DNA from: a virus | DNA: 64,000 nt | IMG/VR virus record: IMGVR_UViG_3300029309_000008 | Location: 1-64,000 of that record | Strand: one strand, 5' to 3' | Shown here: positions 22,457-30,689 of the stretch, in pieces | Position numbering within the stretch: position 1 is the first letter of the stretch | Layout of the letters: each line of letters begins with the position of its first letter | Program-made: the position numbers and the translations under genes | The notes under the pieces: generated by a model | Told to the model about the DNA's origin: nothing | Database searches by the model: none | Seen by the model: only the letters and a program-made list of their open reading frames with translations

Positions 22457-24880
22457 ATGAATTCACGTTCACACAATTCAGCGTATTCAAGGCTGATGGT
22501 ACTTTCTGACCTGGGTACCGATAATGTAGTAAAGGCAACGGGAGGCTCCCGAGACCTTGCAAATGGTCAAATTGGTCTCTTCCGAATGGCAGGGAAAACT
22601 GCACGAGGTGTAGAAGCAGTATCTGAAATGGATGGATACGGCAAAAAAGAGTTATTCCAAATTCAAGTAGGTACAGGACGTACGCAGGATGCTGGAGGTA
22701 TGACTAACAAGAACTTCTCAACTATCTCTTTCACTAGAGATGACGTTCTCGATGTTACCTTTGATACAGCAAAAGCTCCTGTGTATTCTGAAGTAACTTT
22801 AGGTTACAATGGTACAGCTGGTAGTGGAATCAAACTAAAAGAAAACGAAGCTACTACAGTTTCATTGAAACTATTCGGTGAGCAACTTTCATATCTAGGT
22901 TATCGTGATGGAGTTGCAAATATGGAATTTAGCATATTCTCAGGCTCTCCTGATGCTTGTGATAACTGCTTGAACCCATGTGCTACTACTTCTTGTACTT
23001 CTATCGTAAGAGACTTGGTAGAAGATATTAGAACTTACGAACTTCGTGCTGGTTCTGATTTAGGAACAGGAGCATCTATCAAAGTAGGTGATTTAGTAGA
23101 CGTTATCGGTACTTACTCTTGTACTCCTGATTTAGTACCTTCAACTACTACAGTGTATTACACACTAGAGTTATGTGATGATGGAACATCACAAGCTCTT
23201 GCTAAAGTTCAATCTCAGTATGACGATGGAACTGTAGTAGAGAGAATTGAAAGAGAGGGAACTCAATCGACTTATCAAATCATTAAGTCAGGCGGTGCCC
23301 CAGCTAACTTTGCTCCTACTCAGACTTATACACTTGAGCCAAGTGGAGCTAAGAGACTTGTTCATACCAGAGTTCTTCTTGACTGTGAGGTATGTCCAAC
23401 AGGATTTAGCAAAGTAACAGGAGGCCATGTATTTGAGGTAACACTACCAGTAGAAGCACTTACTGTTGCTGAGGTAAAGTCTGCTATTGAAAATAATGCC
23501 GCTGTAACTTTAGCAAATGTAACTGATGTAGGTAGAGCCACTGGCGACCTTAACAGTCAAGTATATATCATTGTTGCAGATGGAGACATTAGCAGAACAG
23601 ATGTTATTGCAGAATTGATTGCGAAAGCTCCTGGAGCAGGTTCTACAGGTATCAGCGATGCTGCACAACTTGAAGTAGTAGACAAAGGACAAAGTTCTGA
23701 TGTTTGCGTATCTGACAGTGACGGAGTTGCTTCAACTATTGCTTGGAGTACAGGTAAAAGTTGTGATATTTTCTCTAAAACAATTGAGCTTGATGTAGAC
23801 TTAGATTGTGGTCCTTTCGCTACTGCTGCTGCACGAACTACTGCTGCAAACGCCAAACTAGCTGAATTACAAGCTATCTATACTGATTTAAGTGTAGCTC
23901 TTAGCTCTACCGATATAGGAGAGTGTAGAGCACGTTACACAGGTACATTAACTTCTGAACCTGTATGTGAAGGTTGTGAACAGCCAGACCCAATTTTCCC
24001 AGCTATGCCAGATGACTATGAGTTTTCTGCTTGGTCTGAAAGAACTGTAGGAGCATCTGAAATCACTTCTTTCACATTGACTAACGGTTTCACTGCAATT
24101 GGTGCTACTGAAACTGTAACTGTTGATGAGACTTCGGCTGCAGTCACTACTAAGCCTGCAGGTTCTACTTTTAATGTTCAGGTTACAACAAATTCAGCTG
24201 CTGTTGACACTGTTGTTGTAAAAATCGATGCTAGTGACCCTAGTACAGGATTTGCTGTAGGTGACACAATTGTAATCGATGCTGACCAAGTAGGTTCAGG
24301 ATTCAACGCTGGTACTAATGGTACAATCACTCTTACTATAACAGGTATCGGTGGGGCGTTCCCAGATGACTGTGAGTGTGGTATCAAATTCGTTGCTAAG
24401 AACGCATTCTTGTGTCCTCCAGCAATGCTTGCTGACCAAATTGGAACATTCACTCCTAAAGGAGTTAAACTCCAAGTTTCTGGTGGTGAAGCACCTGCAA
24501 ACCTCTTAGAAGGTTATAAATTTGTAACAACTCCATTTAAAGTCACTCGTCACGAAAGAGACTTTGACGGAACTGGATGGGGTATCAACTACATGAAGCA
24601 AGAGAAAGCTTCTGCTGAGTACTTCGCTGGAATTTCTCCACGAAGAAGCTACGCTGAAGGTTACTTAAGCGGATTCGAAACTAAACTTGACCCTTGTACT
24701 CAGTACGACAAGTTCACAGTTAAGTTGAGAAGAAATCCATACGCTGGTACTGCAAGCCGCAGAATGGGAGAAGAAATCAGATATGTCTTCTTAATCCCAA
24801 GTAACACAGGTTGCAGCTACGAATCATTCGTAGGAGCCCTCGGAGGGTCTGTAGATTGTCCGAAGCCTGCTAACAACTAG
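22457..24880 (+). CDS. Abundant virion protein, 807 aa
   Basis: The 807-residue product is beta-rich, high in T, S, V, G and A, with repeated Ig-like stretches (TVDETSAAVTTKPAGSTFNV, TFTPKGVKLQVSGGEAPANL) and about 20 cysteines, many in pairs (CDNCLNPC, CEGCEQPD, DDCECGIK). The two ends look conserved: AVSEMDGYGKKELFQIQVGT near the start and KLDPCTQYDKFTVKLRRNPY near the end, suggesting one outer domain split by insertions. A perfect intrinsic terminator follows, as after the capsid genes, hinting at high copy number. Auxiliary capsid shell or tail-tube-like protein are both possible; no sheath motif is present. Confidence 0.6.
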   Translation: MNSRSHNSAYSRLMVLSDLGTDNVVKATGGSRDLANGQIGLFRMAGKTARGVEAVSEMDGYGKKELFQIQVGTGRTQDAGGMTNKNFSTISFTRDDVLDVTFDTAKAPVYSEVTLGYNGTAGSGIKLKENEATTVSLKLFGEQLSYLGYRDGVANMEFSIFSGSPDACDNCLNPCATTSCTSIVRDLVEDIRTYELRAGSDLGTGASIKVGDLVDVIGTYSCTPDLVPSTTTVYYTLELCDDGTSQALAKVQSQYDDGTVVERIEREGTQSTYQIIKSGGAPANFAPTQTYTLEPSGAKRLVHTRVLLDCEVCPTGFSKVTGGHVFEVTLPVEALTVAEVKSAIENNAAVTLANVTDVGRATGDLNSQVYIIVADGDISRTDVIAELIAKAPGAGSTGISDAAQLEVVDKGQSSDVCVSDSDGVASTIAWSTGKSCDIFSKTIELDVDLDCGPFATAAARTTAANAKLAELQAIYTDLSVALSSTDIGECRARYTGTLTSEPVCEGCEQPDPIFPAMPDDYEFSAWSERTVGASEITSFTLTNGFTAIGATETVTVDETSAAVTTKPAGSTFNVQVTTNSAAVDTVVVKIDASDPSTGFAVGDTIVIDADQVGSGFNAGTNGTITLTITGIGGAFPDDCECGIKFVAKNAFLCPPAMLADQIGTFTPKGVKLQVSGGEAPANLLEGYKFVTTPFKVTRHERDFDGTGWGINYMKQEKASAEYFAGISPRRSYAEGYLSGFETKLDPCTQYDKFTVKLRRNPYAGTASRRMGEEIRYVFLIPSNTGCSYESFVGALGGSVDCPKPANN

Positions 24881-24905
24881 TAGTTAGATTTCATTAACCT
24901 AAGAA

Positions 24906-24931
24906 GGGGGAGGCTATCCTCCCCCTTTTTT
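24906..24931 (+). terminator. Strong intrinsic terminator after the 807-aa gene
   Basis: GGGGGAGG, CTAT, CCTCCCCC and six T residues form a textbook intrinsic terminator. It is the strongest in the window and lies 25 bases past the stop. Confidence 0.95.
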
Positions 24932-24944
24932 ATAATATAATATA

Positions 24945-25148
24945 ATGGCAAATTTCGATGTGGCAATAAAAAAAGAAGAACTGGTCAAAAGTGGTTGTAA
25001 TATACCTGTTGGCTATGTTAGATTAACTGAAGTATTAGGTTCTCTACCTGCATACGCTGACGATGCGGCTGCCAAAGCAGCTGGGTTAAAGAAATGCGAT
25101 GTTTACATTAAAACATCTACAGGTGCGATAACAGCAATACAAGCCTAA
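24945..25148 (+). CDS. Single two-cysteine domain protein, 67 aa
   Basis: The whole protein is one copy of the domain also seen three times at 4375-5079 and once at 27836-28030: FDVAIKKEELVKSGCNIPVG, YVRLTEVLGSLPAYADDAAA, AGLKKCDVYI. The cysteines are at residues 18 and about 51. It sits in its own unit between two terminators, at the head of the fibre block, which suits a stoichiometric decoration or fibre-attachment subunit. No catalytic residues are seen. The ATG is only 13 bases after the terminator's U tract, so expression may depend on read-through or on a start within the A/T-rich spacer. Confidence 0.75.
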   Translation: MANFDVAIKKEELVKSGCNIPVGYVRLTEVLGSLPAYADDAAAKAAGLKKCDVYIKTSTGAITAIQA

Positions 25149-25165
25149 TTAATTATGAAAATATG

Positions 25166-25208
25166 AACCTCATATCTCTATTAATTTTGATAGGGAGTGG
25201 GGTTTTTT
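25166..25208 (+). terminator. Terminator after the 67-aa gene
   Basis: AACCTCATATCTCTAT pairs imperfectly, with several G-U pairs, to ATAGGGAGTGGGGTT across a TAATTTTG loop; TTTTTTAA follows. The position just after the stop codon and the U tract support termination. Confidence 0.65.
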
Positions 25209-25220
25209 AATATACAGAAA

Positions 25221-25835
25221 ATGGGAAAAGACGTATTAATACCAAAGAAGTGGTTATATACAGATGGCCAATGTACTTACTCTAGTAAGTATGACCTTCT
25301 GTCTAAATATTTTATAAAATATCCAGATGTAACAGGAACAGAAGGACAAGTTCTTTCCCTTGACGCTGATTTAAAACCTGTATGGAAAAATGACGCTGAT
25401 ACAACAACGACATCATTCAGTGTAACAAGTCTTGATGCAGCCATAGGTAGCATGCTAGGAGACAAGCTTATTCCTACAAAAACCGAGACTAGTGGGTTGA
25501 CGGTAGGAAATCCTTACTATATAAGCAATAACTCAGGTGAAACTGACCTTTCTGCTGTATCTGATATTACAAGTACAACAGCAATGAGTGCAGCTATTGG
25601 TTTAGCAGTAGGTACAACAAGTGCCAGTGGTATTTTAGTTAGGGGACTTGTTAGATTAAATGCCGACCTACAACCAGGAGCAACTTTATACTTCGTTAAC
25701 AATTCTCTATCTGCTACCGCACCCTCAACAACAGGTCAGTATGTTAGAATAGCAGGTTATGTCCTACAAAAAGTTAGTTCCACTAACAGTGTAGTTTATT
25801 TTAATCCATCTCAAGACTTTATATTATTATCTTAA
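25221..25835 (+). CDS. Fibre or head-decoration protein, 204 aa
   Basis: The ATG at 25221 is preferred because the earlier in-frame ATG lies inside the terminator. The product has a short anchor-like N-terminus (GKDVLIPKKWLYTDGQ), a linker with EGQVLSLDADLKPVWKNDAD, which is the 'next-base' motif of phage fibre trimers, and a Thr/Ser/Gly/Ala-rich beta domain (ILVRGLVRLNADLQPGATLY, IAGYVLQKV). This resembles capsid-bound fibres or decoration proteins. It precedes several other fibre genes. Confidence 0.65.
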   Translation: MGKDVLIPKKWLYTDGQCTYSSKYDLLSKYFIKYPDVTGTEGQVLSLDADLKPVWKNDADTTTTSFSVTSLDAAIGSMLGDKLIPTKTETSGLTVGNPYYISNNSGETDLSAVSDITSTTAMSAAIGLAVGTTSASGILVRGLVRLNADLQPGATLYFVNNSLSATAPSTTGQYVRIAGYVLQKVSSTNSVVYFNPSQDFILLS

Positions 25836-25847
25836 AATTTAGAAAAA

Positions 25848-26135
25848 ATGGCATTACAAGGTTCAATTACATTCAAAGGTTTACCAGTACCAAAGGCATA
25901 TCTTGATATTCACAAAATTGTTATAGACGTAGAAAGCATGTCTGCTAACATGGAATACAAAGTATATGCAAACGAAGATGTGTTTGCTAAGGATAAAAGC
26001 AATCACCTTACAACTCATATAGAAGTTGTACCTGTTCAGGAAGTCTTCATAGATAAACTCTTACGAGCTGGTAGAGAAGAAGCTAAGAAAGACGGTAAGA
26101 AGTTTGGTGGATTTAAGGATTATAGAAGAGAGTAA
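25848..26135 (+). CDS. Small virion-associated protein, 95 aa
   Basis: The product starts with strands (MALQGSITFKGLPVPKAYLD, then IHKIVIDVESMSANMEYKVY), an acidic turn and a strand (LTTHIEVVPVQEVFID), and ends in a basic helix (RAGREEAKKDGKKFGGFKDY). From memory, such 'GLPVPKAYLDI' proteins are common, unnamed, between fibre genes in phages of Bacteroidota. It may be an assembly factor or a fibre collar. It lies 12 bases after the upstream fibre gene and four before the next. Confidence 0.6.
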   Translation: MALQGSITFKGLPVPKAYLDIHKIVIDVESMSANMEYKVYANEDVFAKDKSNHLTTHIEVVPVQEVFIDKLLRAGREEAKKDGKKFGGFKDYRRE

Positions 26136-26138
26136 CCT

Positions 26139-27545
26139 ATGGCTAATATTGGAAGCATATCAGGTGTATTAGCATCTGCTATATCTTCAATAGATGGTAT
26201 AGCTAAGTCTGCTATATCTGCTGTTGATGGGGTATTATTTTCAGTTATTTCCACATTAATTGCTATTATTGCAAAAGGTACAGCAAATGATGCTATAACT
26301 TCGGGAATACAGGGTACTTCAGGGAATTCCAGTTGCGGAAAAACTGTACAATTAGATTTAGGAAAATATATAACGTTTAATGGTCAGTTAACAAATGCAA
26401 ATAACCAAAATGTTCTTGGTGTTGGAATAACTCAATCGGATTTAACTCTAACGACTAGTTCTTCAGTATTAAGTGTTTATCCAGGGACTGCTGATTTAGA
26501 CCCATACGGTAGAGGTCAAGCAATGGGAGCGTGTAAATTAAATTCTAACCAAGCACTTGTTTGTTCTCCCTCAGTTGGAGTTGGAAATGTCTTTAAGGTA
26601 TTAACATATAGTGGAGGCACAAATGCTCTTGTTATAGATGCTACATTTAATGATGGTGATTCTGCAAATTTAGTTGACAGGTTCCCAAATTTTCAACTTT
26701 TAAAAGTTAGTGGTACTGTATATACAGTTGCATCTACTGGATTGAGTAGAGGAGGAGCATTCCCTTATGCAAGGGTGTGGGATATAGATATTTCAGGTTC
26801 TGGTTCAGCAACATCAAGAGGGATAATTTATCCTATGGGAACAGGACCAGCCTCTGGTAATGGAAAAACAAACTTATGTTATTTAGGTACTGTTGGTGGA
26901 AAAGAATGCTTTGCAATTTTTTATGCTAAATCCACTTCTGGTGCTGGAGTAGCTTATTATGCAGTTTATGAATACAATACTTCAACTAATACTTTAGTTG
27001 AGACTGTTGGCGATACATTATATAAAAGTGGTTCAAATTCTTTTGAAGGATTTGTAGATTTTAAAATTGAAGATGGAAGAGGTCCAGTTATGTTTGTAGA
27101 AAACAGTGTAGGCTATATTGCAGGTGCAATATATGATGGAACATCGTTTAGTGTTGGGTCCTCTAGCACATGGGGAACAGCTTCGGATTTAGTAAGATTT
27201 CCAGGAATGTGTCCATATTATAATGGTCAAGAAAATTCCACTTCTCAATTTATTATTGGTAATGGAAAAAATAGTAACGCGTCTGGACAAACGGCAAAAT
27301 TTAATGTCTTTCCAGTAAATTATAACTCTTCATCTAATCAATTTGATACTTCTAAATATAATACTTCAGATAGTGAAGATGTTTTAGAAGATTCAGCTAC
27401 AACAACTACATTTAGTGGTGCCATACATAACCCATTTATAGGTACACAAAACACAGAATTTGGCTCAGTTGTTACCACTTATAGAGATTCTGTAGGAACA
27501 TTTAGAGGACAAAGAGCTAATGCATTTAAAATGAGTAAGACATAA
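26139..27545 (+). CDS. Fibre or surface-appendage protein, 468 aa
   Basis: The 468-residue product begins with a hydrophobic repeat (ISGVLASAISSIDGIAKS, AISAVDGVLFSVISTLIAII), a helix-forming N-terminal tag that probably anchors the trimer or inserts in a collar. The rest is a beta-rich S/T/N/G-dominated body with short repeated strands (GSNSFEGFVDFKIEDGRGPV, VGYIAGAIYDGTSFSV), compatible with a beta-propeller or beta-helix receptor-binding region. Codon use is more A/T-rich than in the capsid genes. It ends in a stop-start overlap with an 88-residue gene, which may be its chaperone. Confidence 0.6.
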   Translation: MANIGSISGVLASAISSIDGIAKSAISAVDGVLFSVISTLIAIIAKGTANDAITSGIQGTSGNSSCGKTVQLDLGKYITFNGQLTNANNQNVLGVGITQSDLTLTTSSSVLSVYPGTADLDPYGRGQAMGACKLNSNQALVCSPSVGVGNVFKVLTYSGGTNALVIDATFNDGDSANLVDRFPNFQLLKVSGTVYTVASTGLSRGGAFPYARVWDIDISGSGSATSRGIIYPMGTGPASGNGKTNLCYLGTVGGKECFAIFYAKSTSGAGVAYYAVYEYNTSTNTLVETVGDTLYKSGSNSFEGFVDFKIEDGRGPVMFVENSVGYIAGAIYDGTSFSVGSSSTWGTASDLVRFPGMCPYYNGQENSTSQFIIGNGKNSNASGQTAKFNVFPVNYNSSSNQFDTSKYNTSDSEDVLEDSATTTTFSGAIHNPFIGTQNTEFGSVVTTYRDSVGTFRGQRANAFKMSKT

Positions 27546-27811
27546 TGAAATTTTTAGTAACACAATCAGATAGGCAAATTTGTTTAATTGCAGATAACAT
27601 CATATTAGAAAGTGATGGGATATACTATGCTTGGGATGATGCATCTCCCCACAAGGTCACAAGAGCTAACTCAACAGACACCTTAGAAATAGTTGATGTA
27701 CCTGAAGGAACTCAACTTCCTGATGATGAGTTTATCATAGGTAAGTATGTCTATGACTTAGACGGAACATTTAGTATCTATCCTGATTGGGATAATGATG
27801 GCATCGATTAA
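27545..27811 (+). CDS. Small acidic protein coupled to a fibre gene, 88 aa
   Basis: The 88-residue product is acidic, strand-rich and unusual in aromatic content (KFLVTQSDRQICLIADNIIL, YYAWDDASPH, ending YPDWDNDGID). It follows a fibre gene by stop-start overlap (TAATG); a second such small acidic gene (29026-29307) follows the next fibre. The repeated 'fibre, then small acidic protein' order suggests fibre assembly chaperones, as known for many tailed phages. No family is recognised. Confidence 0.55.
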   Translation: MKFLVTQSDRQICLIADNIILESDGIYYAWDDASPHKVTRANSTDTLEIVDVPEGTQLPDDEFIIGKYVYDLDGTFSIYPDWDNDGID

Positions 27812-27835
27812 TAGTATATATAAAATATTTTAAAA

Positions 27836-29023
27836 ATGGCAAAACAATACAGCAAAGACGTTGCTATAAAAAAGCAACAAGTAATGAAAAGTAAATGTAA
27901 CATGCCAATTGGCTATGTTTCATTAAGTAATTTATTAGGTTCTTTTCCTAAATATGCAGACAATGCTGCAGCAAAAGAAGCAGGTCTTAGAAACTGTGAT
28001 GTATACATAAATAGCCTTAATCAACTAGCAGTTGTGAGAGATGCTGCTTTATCTGCAAGACTACTAGATAAGATAGGGGCAACTCCAATAGCTGCTTATT
28101 CTACTAGACTTCTTAGAAATGCTTATACAGGACCCCTAATTAGAGTTAGAAAAGTTCCACCATTCCCTGGCATAGGAGGAGAAGAGAAGGATATATTTCC
28201 TGATTTAAACGGAAATCTAAATGAAGAAATTCTTCTTGACTTTTTAGGAACTTCAGATGGAAAGGTAACCAAGTGGTACAATCAGGCAACTACAGGCTCT
28301 ACCCACGACCTTGCCCAAGCATCAGCTCTTTCACAACCACAATTAGCTACAGGAGGTGTTCTTAACAAGACAAACAGTAAACCTACTATTAATTTAGGTA
28401 GTCAATCTAATTTATTAACATCGGGCACACTAGGATTTGTGGGACAAGGCTCCGCTGTAGGGGCTTATCACGCTTTTACTGTGGCTAAGGCTTTTAGTAA
28501 TGGTGCCACTGGAGGGTTGCCTGCAACTTTAGCATCTGGTCCTATAGCAAGGGCTATTACATCCACAGGGATAAGCGGTACTGTTATAGCTGAATTTGCA
28601 AGGATGCAACGGTCAGGTCTTTTTGACGGTACTTATGATATTGCTACAGAGGACACTTTGGGAGCCGCTTCATTTCATCAGACAGGGCTTTCTCCTGTAA
28701 ATATGTCTTTTAGACGAAGCAACTTTTTAGCTAATGCTGGAAATCAAAGCTACCTTGAAGCCAAAGACAATGGAGCCGCTGAATTGACTGTCACTTTGAA
28801 TAATAGTTCAAACTTAGTAGCTGCAATAGGTAACGCACATCAAGCCGATGGTGTCTTAGAAATAGGTGGTCGAGGTTCATCTCCTAACGTTGCTTACACT
28901 AATAGTTTTCTTCTCACAAAAGAAATACAAGAATACATCCATTTTGGAGACAGCAATACATCTATTGATGTAGCTGCATCTATAATTAAGAACGACATTA
29001 ATAATTACTACTCAATATTTTAA
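27836..29023 (+). CDS. Fibre with two-cysteine anchor and LamG/AbfB-like domain
   Basis: The 395-residue product combines two modules. Residues 1-66 are the two-cysteine domain (KDVAIKKQQVMKSKCNMPIG, LRNCDVYI) shared with the proteins at 4375 and 24945. Residues about 85-390 start with AAYSTRLLRNAYTGPLIRVR and continue to KVTKWYNQATTGSTHDLAQA, the hallmark of the jelly-roll domain seen in arabinofuranosidase B (GH54) N-terminal regions and in many phage fibres. The rest is a LamG-like sandwich. This joins an apparent docking module to a glycan-binding (or glycan-cutting) receptor domain. Whether it is enzymatic cannot be said. Confidence 0.75.
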   Translation: MAKQYSKDVAIKKQQVMKSKCNMPIGYVSLSNLLGSFPKYADNAAAKEAGLRNCDVYINSLNQLAVVRDAALSARLLDKIGATPIAAYSTRLLRNAYTGPLIRVRKVPPFPGIGGEEKDIFPDLNGNLNEEILLDFLGTSDGKVTKWYNQATTGSTHDLAQASALSQPQLATGGVLNKTNSKPTINLGSQSNLLTSGTLGFVGQGSAVGAYHAFTVAKAFSNGATGGLPATLASGPIARAITSTGISGTVIAEFARMQRSGLFDGTYDIATEDTLGAASFHQTGLSPVNMSFRRSNFLANAGNQSYLEAKDNGAAELTVTLNNSSNLVAAIGNAHQADGVLEIGGRGSSPNVAYTNSFLLTKEIQEYIHFGDSNTSIDVAASIIKNDINNYYSIF

Positions 29024-29025
29024 TC

Positions 29026-29307
29026 ATGCATTTATATTATCCATTTCCAAATAATGAAGCATCAAAGGATGCTAGTATGAATATCTACGACCTAAACGCT
29101 CCTTCAAGAAGTGAGCGTGTAACGTTATATGCTTTTGATTGGTTTCCAAATGAAAACGATGATACTTGCGTTATTGCTTGGGAAGATGAAGAACAAGTTT
29201 TTAATACTGGCGACATACTAAATGGTATCACTCCTTTAACAGAAGAAGAAGCTATTGAAGCAGGATACCAACTAGGTGATGAGTATAGTGGCGTTAGGAA
29301 CATATAG
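29026..29307 (+). CDS. Small acidic protein after the LamG-like fibre, 93 aa
   Basis: The product is acidic and aromatic (MHLYYPFPNNEASKDASMNI, FDWFPNENDDTCVIAWEDEE, GDILNGITPLTEEEAIEAGY). It lies two bases after the fibre gene and matches the layout of the 88-residue gene after the previous fibre. A role in fibre folding or attachment is likely from context only. Confidence 0.55.
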   Translation: MHLYYPFPNNEASKDASMNIYDLNAPSRSERVTLYAFDWFPNENDDTCVIAWEDEEQVFNTGDILNGITPLTEEEAIEAGYQLGDEYSGVRNI

Positions 29308-29318
29308 AATAAGAGAAG

Positions 29319-29912
29319 ATGATAGATTTGTGGATAGCTCTTGTGGGGCTTTTGAGTGTATTTGTAGGGGGGATATTGGGTGTTATAAGTTCAAACTTTG
29401 ATGCCTTTAAATATATGGTTCCTAAAAAGTGGAGACGAGAAACTGATTTTGGCCAAGTGGTATCTACAAAACTACATCTTGACACCTTAGCTAGATTGTT
29501 ACAAAACAGAGCTAATGTTAACAAAGCGGTCCTTATACACGTATCTAACGGAGGAACCATGGTGAAACCAGAGGGACTTCTGTATGGAACAATTATCAAC
29601 CCTACAGAATTTACCCACACATTTAACAAACAAACTCTTGATAACGAGTACATACATATGGTACAAGAAATATATCAAGATGGTAAAACAAAGAGAAGTG
29701 TAAAAGAATTGAATGCTAATGGATTACTAAGACCTTTATTGGTAACGCAGAAAGTTGGTGAAACCCATTGCTTTCACGTTAAAGAAATTCATCACAAAAA
29801 CAATTTTTGTTACATCTTCTTGGCTGTTGACGTTCACATGGGTGCAACGCTAAATGACGAGGATTTTGATGCAATCAGGAACGTCATCAGTCAGATACAA
29901 AACATATTGTAA
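29319..29912 (+). CDS. Membrane-anchored protein with GAF-like domain
   Basis: The 197-residue product has one N-terminal membrane helix (residues about 3-24, LWIALVGLLSVFVGGILGVI) followed by a basic patch (VPKKWRRE) and a soluble domain. The soluble part (LARLLQNRANVNKAVLIHVS, NGGTMVKPEGLLYGTII, later CYIFLAVDVHMG) resembles the GAF-like domain of a conserved family in Bacteroidota phages (recognition from memory). It opens a four-gene membrane cluster with spanin-like genes, so a lysis-related or envelope-sensing role is likely. Confidence 0.5.
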   Translation: MIDLWIALVGLLSVFVGGILGVISSNFDAFKYMVPKKWRRETDFGQVVSTKLHLDTLARLLQNRANVNKAVLIHVSNGGTMVKPEGLLYGTIINPTEFTHTFNKQTLDNEYIHMVQEIYQDGKTKRSVKELNANGLLRPLLVTQKVGETHCFHVKEIHHKNNFCYIFLAVDVHMGATLNDEDFDAIRNVISQIQNIL

Positions 29913-30319
29913 TGAATTTTGATATTAAAGATATTTTACTTAAATTAGAGTCCCGTGGGGTAGGTAAAATACTGGACTTTTTACTGAGGACCGCCATCTT
30001 AATAATATTAACTATTATACTGTCTACAAGGAGCTGCAACTCTGATGTCAGTTATCTAGACCAAGAAATTATTAAGAAGAGAGAAAAGGTAGAGGAACAA
30101 CTTGATGCTCTACTAAAATCCACTAAAGATATTGAAAAACTACAAGTTAAATTAGATAGCTTGCAATCAAATATTTATAGTGAGTTAAATCAATTTGAAA
30201 ACCTACTAACTAGAAACATTTATGAAACCGATTCTACTCTCATTATTATTAGTAATACTAACATTGACAGCCTTCTCTCAAACATCCCCGAATACCGTGG
30301 AGGAGATGGAGGTCTTTAG
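29912..30319 (+). CDS. Inner-membrane spanin-like protein
   Basis: The 135-residue product has a membrane segment at about residues 21-38 (DFLLRTAILIILTIILS), then a long heptad-type coiled coil (VEEQLDALLKSTKDIEKLQV, KLDSLQSNIYSELNQFENLL) and a short Gly-rich end. This is the topology of the i-spanin (Rz): an N-in anchor and a periplasmic coil. The next gene starts inside its 3' end in another frame (98-base overlap), which is typical of Rz/Rz1 pairs. No sequence family is recognised. Confidence 0.55.
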   Translation: MNFDIKDILLKLESRGVGKILDFLLRTAILIILTIILSTRSCNSDVSYLDQEIIKKREKVEEQLDALLKSTKDIEKLQVKLDSLQSNIYSELNQFENLLTRNIYETDSTLIIISNTNIDSLLSNIPEYRGGDGGL

Positions 30320-30689
30320 GTTTGAAGCAGATGACACTACATATGTAATGTTTTATGCTGATGACTATAAAAAGTTATTAGAAATAGGTAGAGAAAATGT
30401 TTTACTAAACAATATAAAAGACTCTCTCACAATAAGTTACAATTCATTGGTGGGAAGCATTGATGTGTTTGTGATGGAGTATGAGGCTGTTGTAAGTTAT
30501 ATAGACACTATGAAAATAGTAGCTAACGACCTACAAAAAAGTTTTAAAAAGTATACGGATGTTACCGAGACCAAATTAGAAAAGGCAGTGAGAAAATGGT
30601 ACAGGTGGAGGTCGGTAGCATTAACATCAATAGGATTTAACTTTTTACAAGTTGGAGCCTTGATAACGACTATTAAAGTATTAAAATGA
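30222..30689 (+). CDS. Secreted, C-terminally anchored lysis protein
   Basis: The 155-residue product has a signal peptide (MKPILLSLLLVILTLTAFSQ) without a lipobox cysteine, a soluble coiled-coil region (residues 45-130, LLEIGRENVLLNNIKDSLTI and DLQKSFKKYTDVTETKLEKA), and a C-terminal membrane segment (about 133-151, SVALTSIGFNFLQVGALITT). The design resembles one-piece u-spanins, except that no lipid anchor is visible. Overlap with the preceding i-spanin-like gene strongly suggests that both act in outer-membrane disruption. The four-base overlap with the next gene continues the operon. Confidence 0.55.
   Translation: MKPILLSLLLVILTLTAFSQTSPNTVEEMEVFRFEADDTTYVMFYADDYKKLLEIGRENVLLNNIKDSLTISYNSLVGSIDVFVMEYEAVVSYIDTMKIVANDLQKSFKKYTDVTETKLEKAVRKWYRWRSVALTSIGFNFLQVGALITTIKVLK

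Noticed and set aside
22457-24880. Tail sheath or tail tube identity for the 807-aa protein
   Set aside because: No sheath motif is visible and no other contractile-tail gene is present; kept only as an unspecified abundant virion protein.
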